Assembly: GCA_004296815.1 (NCBI GenBank)
Contig: SCVT01000102.1
Span: forward strand, 1 to 7,538
DNA: 7,538 bases
Reading direction: 5' to 3'
From: Reyranella sp.
Lineage (GTDB): Bacteria > Pseudomonadota > Alphaproteobacteria > Reyranellales > Reyranellaceae
Shown: positions 1 to 6,463 of the stretch, in pieces
Layout of the letters: each line of letters starts with the position of its first letter
Position numbering within the stretch: the first letter of the stretch is position 1
Notes under the pieces: generated by a model
The model's database searches: none
Told to the model about the DNA's origin: nothing
The model's input: the letters and a program-made list of their open reading frames with translations, nothing else
Made by a program: the position numbers and the translations under genes

Positions 1-63
1 GTGCTGCGACACCACGCGTTGCGCGGCATGACGTCGGAGATGGCGATCTACGAAATTCCCTGA
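1..63 (+). CDS. 3' end of an unidentified protein gene (partial)
   Basis: Frame 1 is open from the first base and ends at TGA 61-63, giving a 20-residue C-terminal tail that ends in MAIYEIP. Seventeen of its 20 sense codons end in G or C, which matches real coding sequence here. The tail is too short to name a family. It overlaps the 3' end of the oppositely oriented DUF3592-type gene by 16 bp (48-63). Short convergent overlaps like this are common in compact genomes. The alternative is that this is non-coding sequence that happens to be open. Confidence 0.45.
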   Translation: MLRHHALRGMTSEMAIYEIP

Positions 64-941
64 GGGGTGCCTGCGCGGCGGCGGCTCCAGCGAGAGAGCT
101 TCACCGCGCCGCCGAAAATCACCGCTACCGCGAAGGCGACGGCCGCCGGCAGCCAGAGATCGAGGAACGACACGATCCGCGCCCGGCTCGGGTTGGCGCG
201 GTCGTAGACCACGTTCACGGTCTCGCCGGGCACGAACGACCTGTCGCTGCCGCCCCGGCCATGGAACTCGATCTCGCGGCCCTCTTGCGTCACGAAGCGG
301 ATCACCGGCGCATAGGAGATGCGCTCGACCTCGCGTCGGACCTCGCGCCCGCTGGCCAGCGTCACCTCATCGGTGGCGATCGAGCGGCTCTCGCGAATCT
401 CCAGCACCCGGCCCTCCGCCCGCCCGCCGCTGGCGTAGAGGTCGGCCGCGCTCCACAGCACGAAGACGCCGATCAGGAGCCCCGACAGAGCGATGACCGA
501 GAAAGCGCGCTCGCCTACCAGCGCGATGTCGGCGTCGTTCGACAGCGCCCAGGCGATGGCGCCGAACATCAGCCAGAAGCCGCCGAAGACCAGCAGGATG
601 ATGGGCACGAGCCAGAGCCGGTCGAACGTATCGAGGCGGAAGTCCTCGGGGTTCTCGGGCATGTAGAGGACCGTCACGAGGTCCCCCGCCGAGAAGTCGG
701 GCGCGCCGCTGCCGAGGTCCTTGACCTCCTGCAGCTCGCCGTTGGGCAGCCGGAAGCGCACGACGGGCGAATACATGTCGCCCTCGCGCACGATGTCGAT
801 CACGATCCCGTCCGCACGCTCGCCGTAGAGCGCATGGCGCAGGTTGCCGAGCCCCATCACGACACCGCCGAGGACGATCAAGCCACCGATGCCCAGGATC
901 GCCCAGGCGATCCAGCGCCAGCTCCTGTCGACGACGGCCAT
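48..941 (-). CDS. Membrane protein with two DUF3592-like modules
   Basis: This 297-residue protein has four predicted membrane segments, at about residues 10-30, 109-132, 146-166 and 261-281. Between segments 1 and 2 (about 44-107) and again between 3 and 4 (about 174-258) lies a soluble beta-rich domain with the same plan: A(D/E)GxVxxI near its start, then SPVVRF or APVIRF, then (G)xLVTVLY or GETVNVVY and a proline/asparagine turn (PENPED, RANPSRA). That is the pattern of DUF3592 proteins, here as an internal tandem duplication. The family has no established function; an envelope location is inferred. The ATG at 941 follows the upstream gene's stop by 4 nt (TGAGGCGATG), so translation is probably coupled. 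It is the last gene of the four-gene minus-strand operon. Membrane and domain limits are judged by eye. Confidence 0.82.
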   Translation of the reverse strand: MAVVDRSWRWIAWAILGIGGLIVLGGVVMGLGNLRHALYGERADGIVIDIVREGDMYSPVVRFRLPNGELQEVKDLGSGAPDFSAGDLVTVLYMPENPEDFRLDTFDRLWLVPIILLVFGGFWLMFGAIAWALSNDADIALVGERAFSVIALSGLLIGVFVLWSAADLYASGGRAEGRVLEIRESRSIATDEVTLASGREVRREVERISYAPVIRFVTQEGREIEFHGRGGSDRSFVPGETVNVVYDRANPSRARIVSFLDLWLPAAVAFAVAVIFGGAVKLSRWSRRRAGTPQGIS

Positions 942-945
942 CGCC

Positions 946-1629
946 TCAGGCCGTCTGCCGCTTGCGCAGCCGATCGATCAGTTCGATCAGGCGGGCGCCC
1001 TGCGGCGTCGCGGGGTCAAGCAGGCGCTCGCGCGGCGTGTCCTCCGCCAGCCGGCTGATCTCGGTCAGCGCCCTGATGTGCTGGCGCCGGGTCAGACGGT
1101 ACTCGGAGGAACGGTGATGGAAGAACAGCCGGGCGAGTCGTCCGTCGCCGACAAGGGCGTTGAGCTCGTTCGCCGCGACGTAGATCAGGAAGCAGGTGAA
1201 GATCCAGATCTGCACGGCCACGAAGCGGTGCCACGTGAAGTCGTGCATGGCCGCCTGTGCGGCCGCGTCGAAGCCGCGCGAGTCGAAGACGAAATGCGCC
1301 AGCCGCTCGAGGAAGCGCACGACCGTGACGACGGCGGTGTAGAAGATCGTCTTGTAGAGGATCGGCTGGATCAGCGGCGCGCCGCGGAACTTGTCGATGA
1401 TGCGCACCTTGTCGACCACCAGGACGACCTTGCCCACCACCAGCGCCGTCGTGCTGGCAAGGAGGAAGCTCGTCAGGTTGAACCAGTAATTGTGCGCCAG
1501 AAGGTTGGTCGTGAAGGCGACCAGGTTGAACGCGACGAAGAAATAGGCGGTGGGCGGCAGCAGGTGGCGAAAGAGATGCAGCCAGCCGTGGAAGAAACGC
1601 CCCGGCAGAGAGGCGGCCGTTGCCGTCAC
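946..1629 (-). CDS. Multi-pass integral membrane protein, unknown function
   Basis: I place the start at GTG 1629, giving 227 residues. That GTG overlaps the stop of the SDR gene in a GTGA arrangement, a classic sign of translational coupling. A longer open frame reaches back to 1743, but it lies inside the SDR gene and encodes low-complexity out-of-frame sequence. The protein has hydrophobic segments at about residues 28-46, 51-72, 90-107 and 134-156. Between the second and third is a charged, probably conserved loop (VDKVRIIDKFRGAPLIQP). The C-terminal 70 residues are soluble, basic and helical, with several Arg-rich stretches (RLTRRQHIRALTEISRL). I do not recognise a characterised family, and there are no catalytic or transporter motifs I can name. 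Its place directly behind a sugar dehydrogenase suggests co-expression but does not define a role. Confidence 0.8.
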   Translation of the reverse strand: MTATAASLPGRFFHGWLHLFRHLLPPTAYFFVAFNLVAFTTNLLAHNYWFNLTSFLLASTTALVVGKVVLVVDKVRIIDKFRGAPLIQPILYKTIFYTAVVTVVRFLERLAHFVFDSRGFDAAAQAAMHDFTWHRFVAVQIWIFTCFLIYVAANELNALVGDGRLARLFFHHRSSEYRLTRRQHIRALTEISRLAEDTPRERLLDPATPQGARLIELIDRLRKRQTA

Positions 1630-2393
1630 GAGCGGCCTCCGTCCACGGTGAAGTTCTGCGCCGTCACCAGACGGCTGTCGTCGGCCGCCAGCCACATCGC
1701 CATGCGGGCGATGTCGGGCGGATAGACCTTCTCCTTGAGGCACTGCGCGGCCATCAGGGCCGCCTCGGACTCGGGCGTCAGCCAGAGATCGATCTGCCGC
1801 TGGGTCATGATCCAGCCGGGCGTGATCGAGTTCAGCCGGATCTTGTCCCCACCGAGATCGCGCGCGAGCCCGCGCGTCATGCCGATCACCGCCGCCTTGG
1901 CGGCCTGGTAGACGGAGAGGTTGGGCGTCATGACGTGATAGCTCACCGAGCTGAAGTTCACGATCGACCCCCCGCCCGCCTTTCTCATGCCCGGCACGAC
2001 AGACTGGATGGCGAAGTACTGGTGGCGGAGATTGACGGCCATGCGCTCGTCCCAGAACTCCTGCGTCACCTGGTCGACCGTGTGGCGGTCGTCGCGCGCG
2101 GCGTTGTTGATCAGAACGGTGAAGTCACCGAGCTTCGCGGCCATGCCGGCGATGACCTTCTGGTAGTCCGCGGTCGCGCGCACGTCGCATTTGGCGAAGA
2201 GCGGCGCGGGATGCCCGGCCGACTTGATCCTGTCGACCAGCGCCTTCGATGCCGCCTCGTCGATGTCGACGAAGCCCACCTTGGCGCCCTGTTCCGCGAA
2301 GTGTTCGACGATCGAGGCTCCGATGCCCGAGCCGCCGCCCGAGATGAAGACGGCGCGGCCGGAGAGGCTGGGATAGGAGGCGAAACGTGACAT
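1626..2393 (-). CDS. SDR-family sugar 1-dehydrogenase, D-xylose dehydrogenase (XylB)-like
   Basis: A classical short-chain dehydrogenase/reductase of 255 residues, a typical length. Seen directly: the nucleotide-binding glycine motif GGGSGIG (19-25), an acidic end to beta-2 (FVDID, Asp43/45) that favours NAD+ over NADP+, NNAA (96-99), and a catalytic set of Asn121, Ser149, Tyr162 and Lys166 (YQAAK). It shares distinctive stretches with the Caulobacter crescentus D-xylose 1-dehydrogenase XylB as I remember it: a YPSL-x-G N-terminus, DDRH after NNA, FWDERMAVNLRH, PGM+KxGGG, and AAQCLK near the end. The expected reaction is NAD+-dependent oxidation of a cyclic aldose at C1 to the lactone, in the cytoplasm. 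The exact sugar (xylose, arabinose, fucose, glucose) cannot be read off. The start at 2393 is supported by that N-terminal similarity. The SD-like GAGGG overlaps the TGA of the epimerase gene, whose stop is 6 nt upstream. Confidence 0.9.
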   Translation of the reverse strand: MSRFASYPSLSGRAVFISGGGSGIGASIVEHFAEQGAKVGFVDIDEAASKALVDRIKSAGHPAPLFAKCDVRATADYQKVIAGMAAKLGDFTVLINNAARDDRHTVDQVTQEFWDERMAVNLRHQYFAIQSVVPGMRKAGGGSIVNFSSVSYHVMTPNLSVYQAAKAAVIGMTRGLARDLGGDKIRLNSITPGWIMTQRQIDLWLTPESEAALMAAQCLKEKVYPPDIARMAMWLAADDSRLVTAQNFTVDGGRS

Positions 2394-2399
2394 GGACCC

Positions 2400-3257
2400 T
2401 CACGACGATGACGGAGTGAACGTGATCTCGCCGGCGAGCGTTGCCCCGGCGTCGATCAGATGTCGTCCGACCTGGCCGTTGGCGTGGCTCACCGGCTCGA
2501 CGCAGAAGAACGAGCGGCCGTCGGGAATGTAGATCACCAGATGGCGGAATGCCTCCGTGGCGGAAAGGGTCAGGCGCATATCACGGCCGGGCCAGGTGAT
2601 GGTGGCGCTTCCATCCCAGCCGTCGAAGCAATGATCGAGGCCCAGGCCATCGACCTTGCGCGAGCGGGAGAAATCCCACGCCGGCGGCACCGACATGTGA
2701 TCGAGCGGAAGGACTTCGGGATCGGTGCGCCACACGCCGATCACGCGGCACCGGAGTTCGGTATCGGCGTCCCGCGTGAAGAAAGGATGCAGGCCCAGGC
2801 CGGCGGGCACCGGGCGGCCTTCGAGGTTCTCGACCGACATGCGGACAGCGAGCCGGTCGGCATCGAGGCGATAGACCTGCTTGGCACGATAGCGGAACGG
2901 CCAACCCTCGCGCCCATCGTGCTCGTAGACGAGCTCGGCCGATCGGGCGTCAGCCGTCACAACTGTCCAGGCATGCGACCAGCCGTCGCCGTGCATGGGA
3001 TGGCGCACGCCCGGCCAGTTTGGCGACAGGTGAAATTCCTGGTTCTCGAATGCGAGACGGCCGTCCGCGATGCGGTTGGAAAACGGCACCAGCGGATAGC
3101 AGGCCGTGTCGCGGCCGGTGCCCGACGCCAGCGCCTCCGCCCTCGTGGGCCGCAGTACATCGCCAATCCCCTCGACCGCAAAGCGGGCGATCGATCCGCC
3201 GGCCTGCGGGGCGAGGTCGACGGCGAGGCGGCCGGCCCGCAGCGACAAAAGCGTCAC
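2400..3257 (-). CDS. Aldose 1-epimerase (mutarotase) family protein
   Basis: This 285-residue protein interconverts alpha and beta anomers of a free sugar, supplying the anomer used by the dehydrogenase encoded 6 nt downstream. Diagnostic motifs are visible in order: FSNRIADG (59-66), HGDGW (89-93), GLHPFF (155-160, His157 the expected acid), LDHCF (208-), and EPVSHANG (254-261, Glu254 the expected base). These match the galactose mutarotase-like fold and its catalytic His/Glu pair. I chose the GTG at 3257 because GGAGG lies 5 nt upstream (3263-3267) and the protein then begins at the first predicted strand. The open frame continues upstream through the aldolase on the other strand, but that part is antisense shadow. 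It is the first gene of the minus-strand operon, reading away from the aldolase across a 60-bp spacer. The sugar specificity is unknown. Confidence 0.9.
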   Translation of the reverse strand: MTLLSLRAGRLAVDLAPQAGGSIARFAVEGIGDVLRPTRAEALASGTGRDTACYPLVPFSNRIADGRLAFENQEFHLSPNWPGVRHPMHGDGWSHAWTVVTADARSAELVYEHDGREGWPFRYRAKQVYRLDADRLAVRMSVENLEGRPVPAGLGLHPFFTRDADTELRCRVIGVWRTDPEVLPLDHMSVPPAWDFSRSRKVDGLGLDHCFDGWDGSATITWPGRDMRLTLSATEAFRHLVIYIPDGRSFFCVEPVSHANGQVGRHLIDAGATLAGEITFTPSSS

Positions 3258-3262
3258 CCAAT

Positions 3263-3267
3263 CCTCC
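3263..3267 (-). promoter_or_regulatory. Shine-Dalgarno site that fixes the aldose epimerase start
   Basis: Read on the minus strand this is GGAGG, five bases before the GTG at 3257. It is the reason the short epimerase start is preferred over the much longer open frame. Confidence 0.75.
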
Positions 3268-3281
3268 GTCGCCCGTGTAAA

Positions 3282-3305
3282 CTCGCGCGTCTTCAAACAC
3301 GCGAG
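3282..3305. promoter_or_regulatory. 24-bp imperfect inverted repeat, candidate operator
   Basis: The arms CTCGCGCGT (3282-3290) and ACACGCGAG (3297-3305) are reverse complements at 8 of 9 positions and flank the 6-bp spacer CTTCAA. Size and position in a short divergent promoter region suit a dimeric regulator such as a LacI, GntR or IclR type. No regulator gene is in the window. The right arm ends at the aldolase ribosome binding site, so an RNA hairpin acting on translation is the alternative reading. Confidence 0.4.
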
Positions 3306-3317
3306 GAAACGAAACCG

Positions 3318-4103
3318 ATGTCGACGAACATGCTGAAGAAGCGGCTGCAGGCGGGCAAGGCCTGCGTCAACGGATGGCTCGCCATCCCCGACGGCTTCTC
3401 GGCCGAGACCATGGCGCAGTGCGGCTGGGACAGCGTCACCGTCGACATGCAGCACGGCGTGCAGGACTATCATTCGATGGTCCGCTGCTTTCAGGCGATG
3501 GACAAGCACCCGATCACGCCGCTGGTGCGCGTGCCGTGGAACGAGCCCGGCATCGTCGGCAAGGTTCTGGACGGCGGCGCCTGGGGCGTGATCTGCCCGA
3601 TGGTGAACAACGTCGCCGAGGCCAAGGCGCTGGTCTCGTATTGCCTCTATCCGCCCAAGGGCAAGCGCTCGAACGGCCCGATCCGTGCCGGCGCCTACGG
3701 CGAGGCGACGCCCTACCAGGCGACGGCCAACGACGAGGTCCTCGTCATCCCGATGATCGAGACGCAGGAAGCGATCGACAATATCGACGCCATCCTCGAT
3801 GTGCCGGGCATCAGCGGCATCTATGTCGGCCCGTCCGACCTCGGCCTGTCGCTTGGCCTGAAGCCGATGCTCGACCGCGAGGAGCCGCAGATCCTGTCGA
3901 TCTACGACAAGCTGCTGGCGGCCACCAAGAAGCGCGGCCAGTTCGCCGGCCTGCACAACGGCACGGCGTCCTATGCCGCCAAGATGATCGGCAAGGGCTT
4001 CCGTCTCGTGACGATCGCCAACGACTCCGGCCTGATGGCCCAGGCTGCGCGCGCCGCCGTCAACCAGACCCGCAAGGAAGCGGGCGAGGTCGCGGCCAAG
4101 TAG
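3318..4103 (+). CDS. HpcH/HpaI-family class II pyruvate-dependent aldolase
   Basis: The 261-residue protein has the length and motifs of the HpaI group of metal-dependent pyruvate aldolases. Visible residues match the known active site: His46 in VDMQHG, Arg71 in PLVRVPWN (pyruvate binding), Glu148 in PMIET and Asp174 in VGPSDLGLSLG (both metal ligands). The family reversibly cleaves 2-keto-4-hydroxy acids, giving pyruvate and an aldehyde. Likely substrates include 2-keto-3-deoxy sugar acids, 4-hydroxy-2-oxoheptanedioate and related compounds. Beside a mutarotase and a XylB-like dehydrogenase, a 2-keto-3-deoxypentonate is the leading guess, but it is only inferred. The ATG at 3318 is preceded by AGGAAA about 8 nt upstream. 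The open frame continues far upstream as antisense of the epimerase gene; that part is not coding. The amidohydrolase gene begins 2 nt after its stop. Confidence 0.92.
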   Translation: MSTNMLKKRLQAGKACVNGWLAIPDGFSAETMAQCGWDSVTVDMQHGVQDYHSMVRCFQAMDKHPITPLVRVPWNEPGIVGKVLDGGAWGVICPMVNNVAEAKALVSYCLYPPKGKRSNGPIRAGAYGEATPYQATANDEVLVIPMIETQEAIDNIDAILDVPGISGIYVGPSDLGLSLGLKPMLDREEPQILSIYDKLLAATKKRGQFAGLHNGTASYAAKMIGKGFRLVTIANDSGLMAQAARAAVNQTRKEAGEVAAK

Positions 4104-4105
4104 GC

Positions 4106-5284
4106 GTGCGCTTCGCCAACGCCACGCTGCCCGACGGCAGCAGGGTCGACATCGAGGTCGAGGGAGGGCGGATCGCCGCCCTCCTCCCGGCCTCGACGAC
4201 GAGCGTCGGCGGCGACACCGTTGACCTTGGCGGCGCCGTCACCATGCCGCCGCTGGTCGACGGCCACATCCATCTCGACAAGACGCTGCTCGGCCTGCCC
4301 TGGGTGCCCAACCAGGCGAGGGGCAATCGCGTCGCCGATCGCATCGAGGCCGAGCGCCGTGTGCGAGCACGCCGCACGATGCCCGAGGCCGAAACCGGCG
4401 CGAACCTCGTGCGCCAGGTCGTGGCGAGCGGCACCCTGCACATGCGCAGCCATGTCGACATCGACAACCAGCTCGGGCTGCGCAACCTCCACGAGATCCT
4501 GAAAGTCCGCGAGCGGTTCCGCGATCTCGTCACGATCGAGATCGTAGCGTTCCCGCAAAGCGGCATCCTGAAGTCGCCGGGCACGGCGGCGCTGCTCGAC
4601 GAAGCCGTGGCGCAGGGCGCCGACCTGGTGGGCGGCCTCGATCCGGTCGGCATCGACGGCGATCTCACGGGCCACCTCGATCCCGTCTTCGCGATCGCGG
4701 AGAAGCGCGGTGCCGGCATCGACATCCATCTGCATGACGGCGGCGAAGGTGGCCTCGCCCAGATTCTCGACATCGCGCGCCGTACCGAAGCCGCAGGGCT
4801 GCAAGGCAAGGTCGCCGTGAGCCACGCCTTCGCCCTGGGCTCCGTCCCGACCGACAGCGCCGCTCGCGCGGCCGATGTACTGGCCAAGGCGGGCGTGGCG
4901 ATCATGAGCCATGGACCGGGCGGCGCCACCATCCCGCCGCTCAAGCTCCTGAAAGAGCACGGCGTCGAGGTGTTCGGCGGCTCCGACAATATCCGCGATG
5001 CCTGGTCGCCGTTCGGCAACGGCGACATGCTGGAGCGCGCCATGCTGATCGGCTACCGCGCCAACTTCCGCCACGACGATGAGCTGGCGCTCGCCTTCGA
5101 GATGGTGACGGCGGCCGCGGCCCGCGTGCTGGGGCTGAAGGACTACGGACTGAAGGCCGGCGGCCCGGCCGACTTCGTCGCGGTCGAGGCCGGCAGCCTC
5201 GCCGAGGCGGTGGCGACCCGGCCGCGGCGCAAGCTGGTGGTCAAGGCCGGCCGCATCGTCGCGCGGGACGGCGCGCTGGTCTGA
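4106..5284 (+). CDS. Amidohydrolase-superfamily protein, cytosine deaminase (CodA)-like
   Basis: I place the start at GTG 4106, 2 nt after the aldolase stop, giving 392 residues. The longer open frame upstream is an out-of-frame shadow of the aldolase. The order of motifs follows E. coli CodA: HIHLDK (metal ligands His54, His56), GTLHMRSHVDID (110-120), IEIVAFPQSGI (about 145-154), IDIHLHD (205-211, ligand His208), VSHAFALG (His240), GSDNIRDAWSPFG (ligand Asp294) and a C-terminal composite beta domain with LKDYGLKAGGPADFV. The fold is a TIM barrel with a mononuclear metal, hydrolysing a C-N bond in a cyclic amidine or amide. At the position of CodA's catalytic Glu (HCDE) this protein has Asp211 (HLHD, followed by GGEGG), so cytosine is not a safe substrate prediction. 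There is no clear SD, so it probably depends on coupling to the aldolase. Confidence 0.88.
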   Translation: MRFANATLPDGSRVDIEVEGGRIAALLPASTTSVGGDTVDLGGAVTMPPLVDGHIHLDKTLLGLPWVPNQARGNRVADRIEAERRVRARRTMPEAETGANLVRQVVASGTLHMRSHVDIDNQLGLRNLHEILKVRERFRDLVTIEIVAFPQSGILKSPGTAALLDEAVAQGADLVGGLDPVGIDGDLTGHLDPVFAIAEKRGAGIDIHLHDGGEGGLAQILDIARRTEAAGLQGKVAVSHAFALGSVPTDSAARAADVLAKAGVAIMSHGPGGATIPPLKLLKEHGVEVFGGSDNIRDAWSPFGNGDMLERAMLIGYRANFRHDDELALAFEMVTAAAARVLGLKDYGLKAGGPADFVAVEAGSLAEAVATRPRRKLVVKAGRIVARDGALV

Positions 5285-6379
5285 TCAGGCGGCCTTGGCC
5301 GGCGACTTGGCCGGCCCCCACGACTTCAGCACCGGCAGCACTTCCTTGGCGAAGAGCTTCAGACCGCGCTCGGAGACCTCGTAGGGTGTGCCGCCGAAGC
5401 GGAACGCGACGTTCATCTCGAAGTCGCCCACGACCTTCCGCCGCTCCTCGATGCCGCGCAGGATCTTGTCGGGCGTTCCCCAGGAGGCCGCCTGCATGAA
5501 TCCCGCCACGGCGCCCTCGAGGCCGCCCTTGCGCGCGATCTCTGCCTTCTGCTGGTAGGCGTCGTAGCCCTTCACCGTCTTGAAGTGCTCGCCGAGGAAT
5601 TCATAGTGATAGAAGTTGCTCTCGACGAACTTGCCTTGGTAGCGGCGGGCCTCGTCCTCGATCGTCGCGGCGTCCGGTCCGCAGACGCAGAACTCGGTCA
5701 GCATGATCCGCGGCGGCTCGCCGCCGTGATACTTGGCATGCAGCTCGCGGCCCTTTTCGATCATCGGCGCGCGCATCTCCCACGGCCGGTCGGCGAACAT
5801 GACGATGTGAGCGCCGAGCTTGGCCGCCGAATCGATCGAGTCCTCGCTCGAGGCGACGGCATAGATGCGGCCATCGAAGGAATGCTGCGGCCGCGGCCGG
5901 ATCTCGATGCGTGGCTGCTTGTAGTGCGGACCGTTGCCTTCCATGAAGCCGGTCTTCAGCGCCTCGATGATCATGGGCGCGGCCTCGTCGAAGCGGGCCC
6001 GCGACTCGTCCATGCTGAGGCGGAATGCGTTGAATTCGCGCCGCGCGAGGCCGCGTCCCATGCCGAGCCGCAGCCGCCCCTTGCTGAGGAGATCGAGCAC
6101 GGCGGCGTTCTCGGCGACGCGCAGCGGATCGTGCCAGGGCAGGATCACCGCCGCGGTGCCGACATCGATGTTCGGGCAGAGCGCCGTGAGGTGCGTCATC
6201 AGGGCGAGGTTATCGGGAACGAACGAGTAGTCGTTGAAGTGATGCTCGGCCGACCACAGGCAATCGAAGCCGGAGTCGGCGGCGATCCGCGCCAGCCGGA
6301 TCTCCTCGTCCCACACGCGCTGGTCGGGGCAGTCGTCCCAGCCGTAGCTGGCGAACACCATCATCATGCCGACATCCAT
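5285..6379 (-). CDS. LLM-class flavin-dependent oxidoreductase (bacterial luciferase-like)
   Basis: This 364-residue protein is typical of luciferase-like flavin monooxygenases, which use reduced FMN supplied by a reductase and O2 to oxidise small organic substrates. Visible features are the N-terminal GFDCLWSAEHHF (37-48), which holds the family's active-site histidines, VGTAAVILPWHDPLRVAE (73-90), and GRLRLGMGRG (101-110), the family's flavin/phosphate-region motif. The C-terminal half carries SWGTPDKILRGIE (299-311), the usual 'G-P-x-x-V/I' helix start. I chose ATG 6379 because GGAGGG lies 6 nt upstream (6386-6391) and the luciferase fold starts at once (MDVGMMMVFAS). The 92 additional upstream codons in the open frame look like non-coding GC-rich sequence. 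Its stop abuts the amidohydrolase stop with no gap. The substrate is unknown. A role in the same catabolic route is possible, but it is transcribed separately. Confidence 0.9.
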   Translation of the reverse strand: MDVGMMMVFASYGWDDCPDQRVWDEEIRLARIAADSGFDCLWSAEHHFNDYSFVPDNLALMTHLTALCPNIDVGTAAVILPWHDPLRVAENAAVLDLLSKGRLRLGMGRGLARREFNAFRLSMDESRARFDEAAPMIIEALKTGFMEGNGPHYKQPRIEIRPRPQHSFDGRIYAVASSEDSIDSAAKLGAHIVMFADRPWEMRAPMIEKGRELHAKYHGGEPPRIMLTEFCVCGPDAATIEDEARRYQGKFVESNFYHYEFLGEHFKTVKGYDAYQQKAEIARKGGLEGAVAGFMQAASWGTPDKILRGIEERRKVVGDFEMNVAFRFGGTPYEVSERGLKLFAKEVLPVLKSWGPAKSPAKAA

Positions 6380-6385
6380 CGGGCG

Positions 6386-6391
6386 CCCTCC
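6386..6391 (-). promoter_or_regulatory. Shine-Dalgarno site that fixes the LLM oxidoreductase start
   Basis: On the minus strand this reads GGAGGG, six bases before ATG 6379. It supports the 364-residue protein over the longer 456-codon open frame. Confidence 0.75.
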
Positions 6392-6463
6392 ACTTTCGTT
6401 GCTTGGCCGAAATGCTTCCATGCAGGGCAGCCCTCGGCAAGCCGCCCCCGCGTCCGCCCCCTC

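Larger units (their letters stand above)
3258..3317. promoter_or_regulatory. Divergent intergenic region between epimerase and aldolase genes
   Basis: Only 60 bp separate the two divergent start codons, so both promoters must lie within this region or extend into the neighbouring coding sequences. I cannot assign convincing -35/-10 pairs. TGTAAA at 3276-3281 is a possible plus-strand -10 element, but no good -35 lies 17 bp upstream. The region is locally more AT-rich than its surroundings and holds the inverted repeat at 3282-3305. Confidence 0.55.

Noticed and set aside
1..60. Fold-back palindrome at the left edge like that on the right
   Set aside because: I found no inverted repeat longer than about 4-5 bases in the first 60 bases, so the left end looks normal.
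261..2390. Plus-strand open frames opposite the membrane proteins and the SDR
   Set aside because: They are overlapping, low-complexity antisense frames without motifs, and the minus-strand genes are well supported.
2460..3317. Upstream extension of the aldolase open frame, making a 547-residue protein
   Set aside because: The extension is antisense to the well-supported aldose epimerase and has no family signal. The aldolase fold begins at ATG 3318, which has its own ribosome binding site.
3374..4105. Upstream extension of the amidohydrolase open frame over the aldolase gene
   Set aside because: It is an out-of-frame, Arg/Gly/Pro-rich translation of the aldolase. GTG 4106 fits the family N-terminus and the operon spacing.
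3971..5074. Long minus-strand open frames (367 and 327 codons) opposite the amidohydrolase
   Set aside because: These are stop-free frames caused by high GC content opposite a gene with clear catalytic motifs. Their translations are low-complexity and match no family.
5287..5330. Repeated CTTGGCCGG and GCCGGC hairpin potential near the convergent junction as a terminator
   Set aside because: It encodes the repetitive PAK tail of the LLM protein and has no T-run on either strand, so it cannot be called an intrinsic terminator.
6380..6460. Promoter for the LLM gene with a TTGCCG -35 element
   Set aside because: Read on the minus strand, TTGCCG has only a poor -10 match (AAGCAT) 17 bp downstream. 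That is too weak to list in GC-rich sequence.
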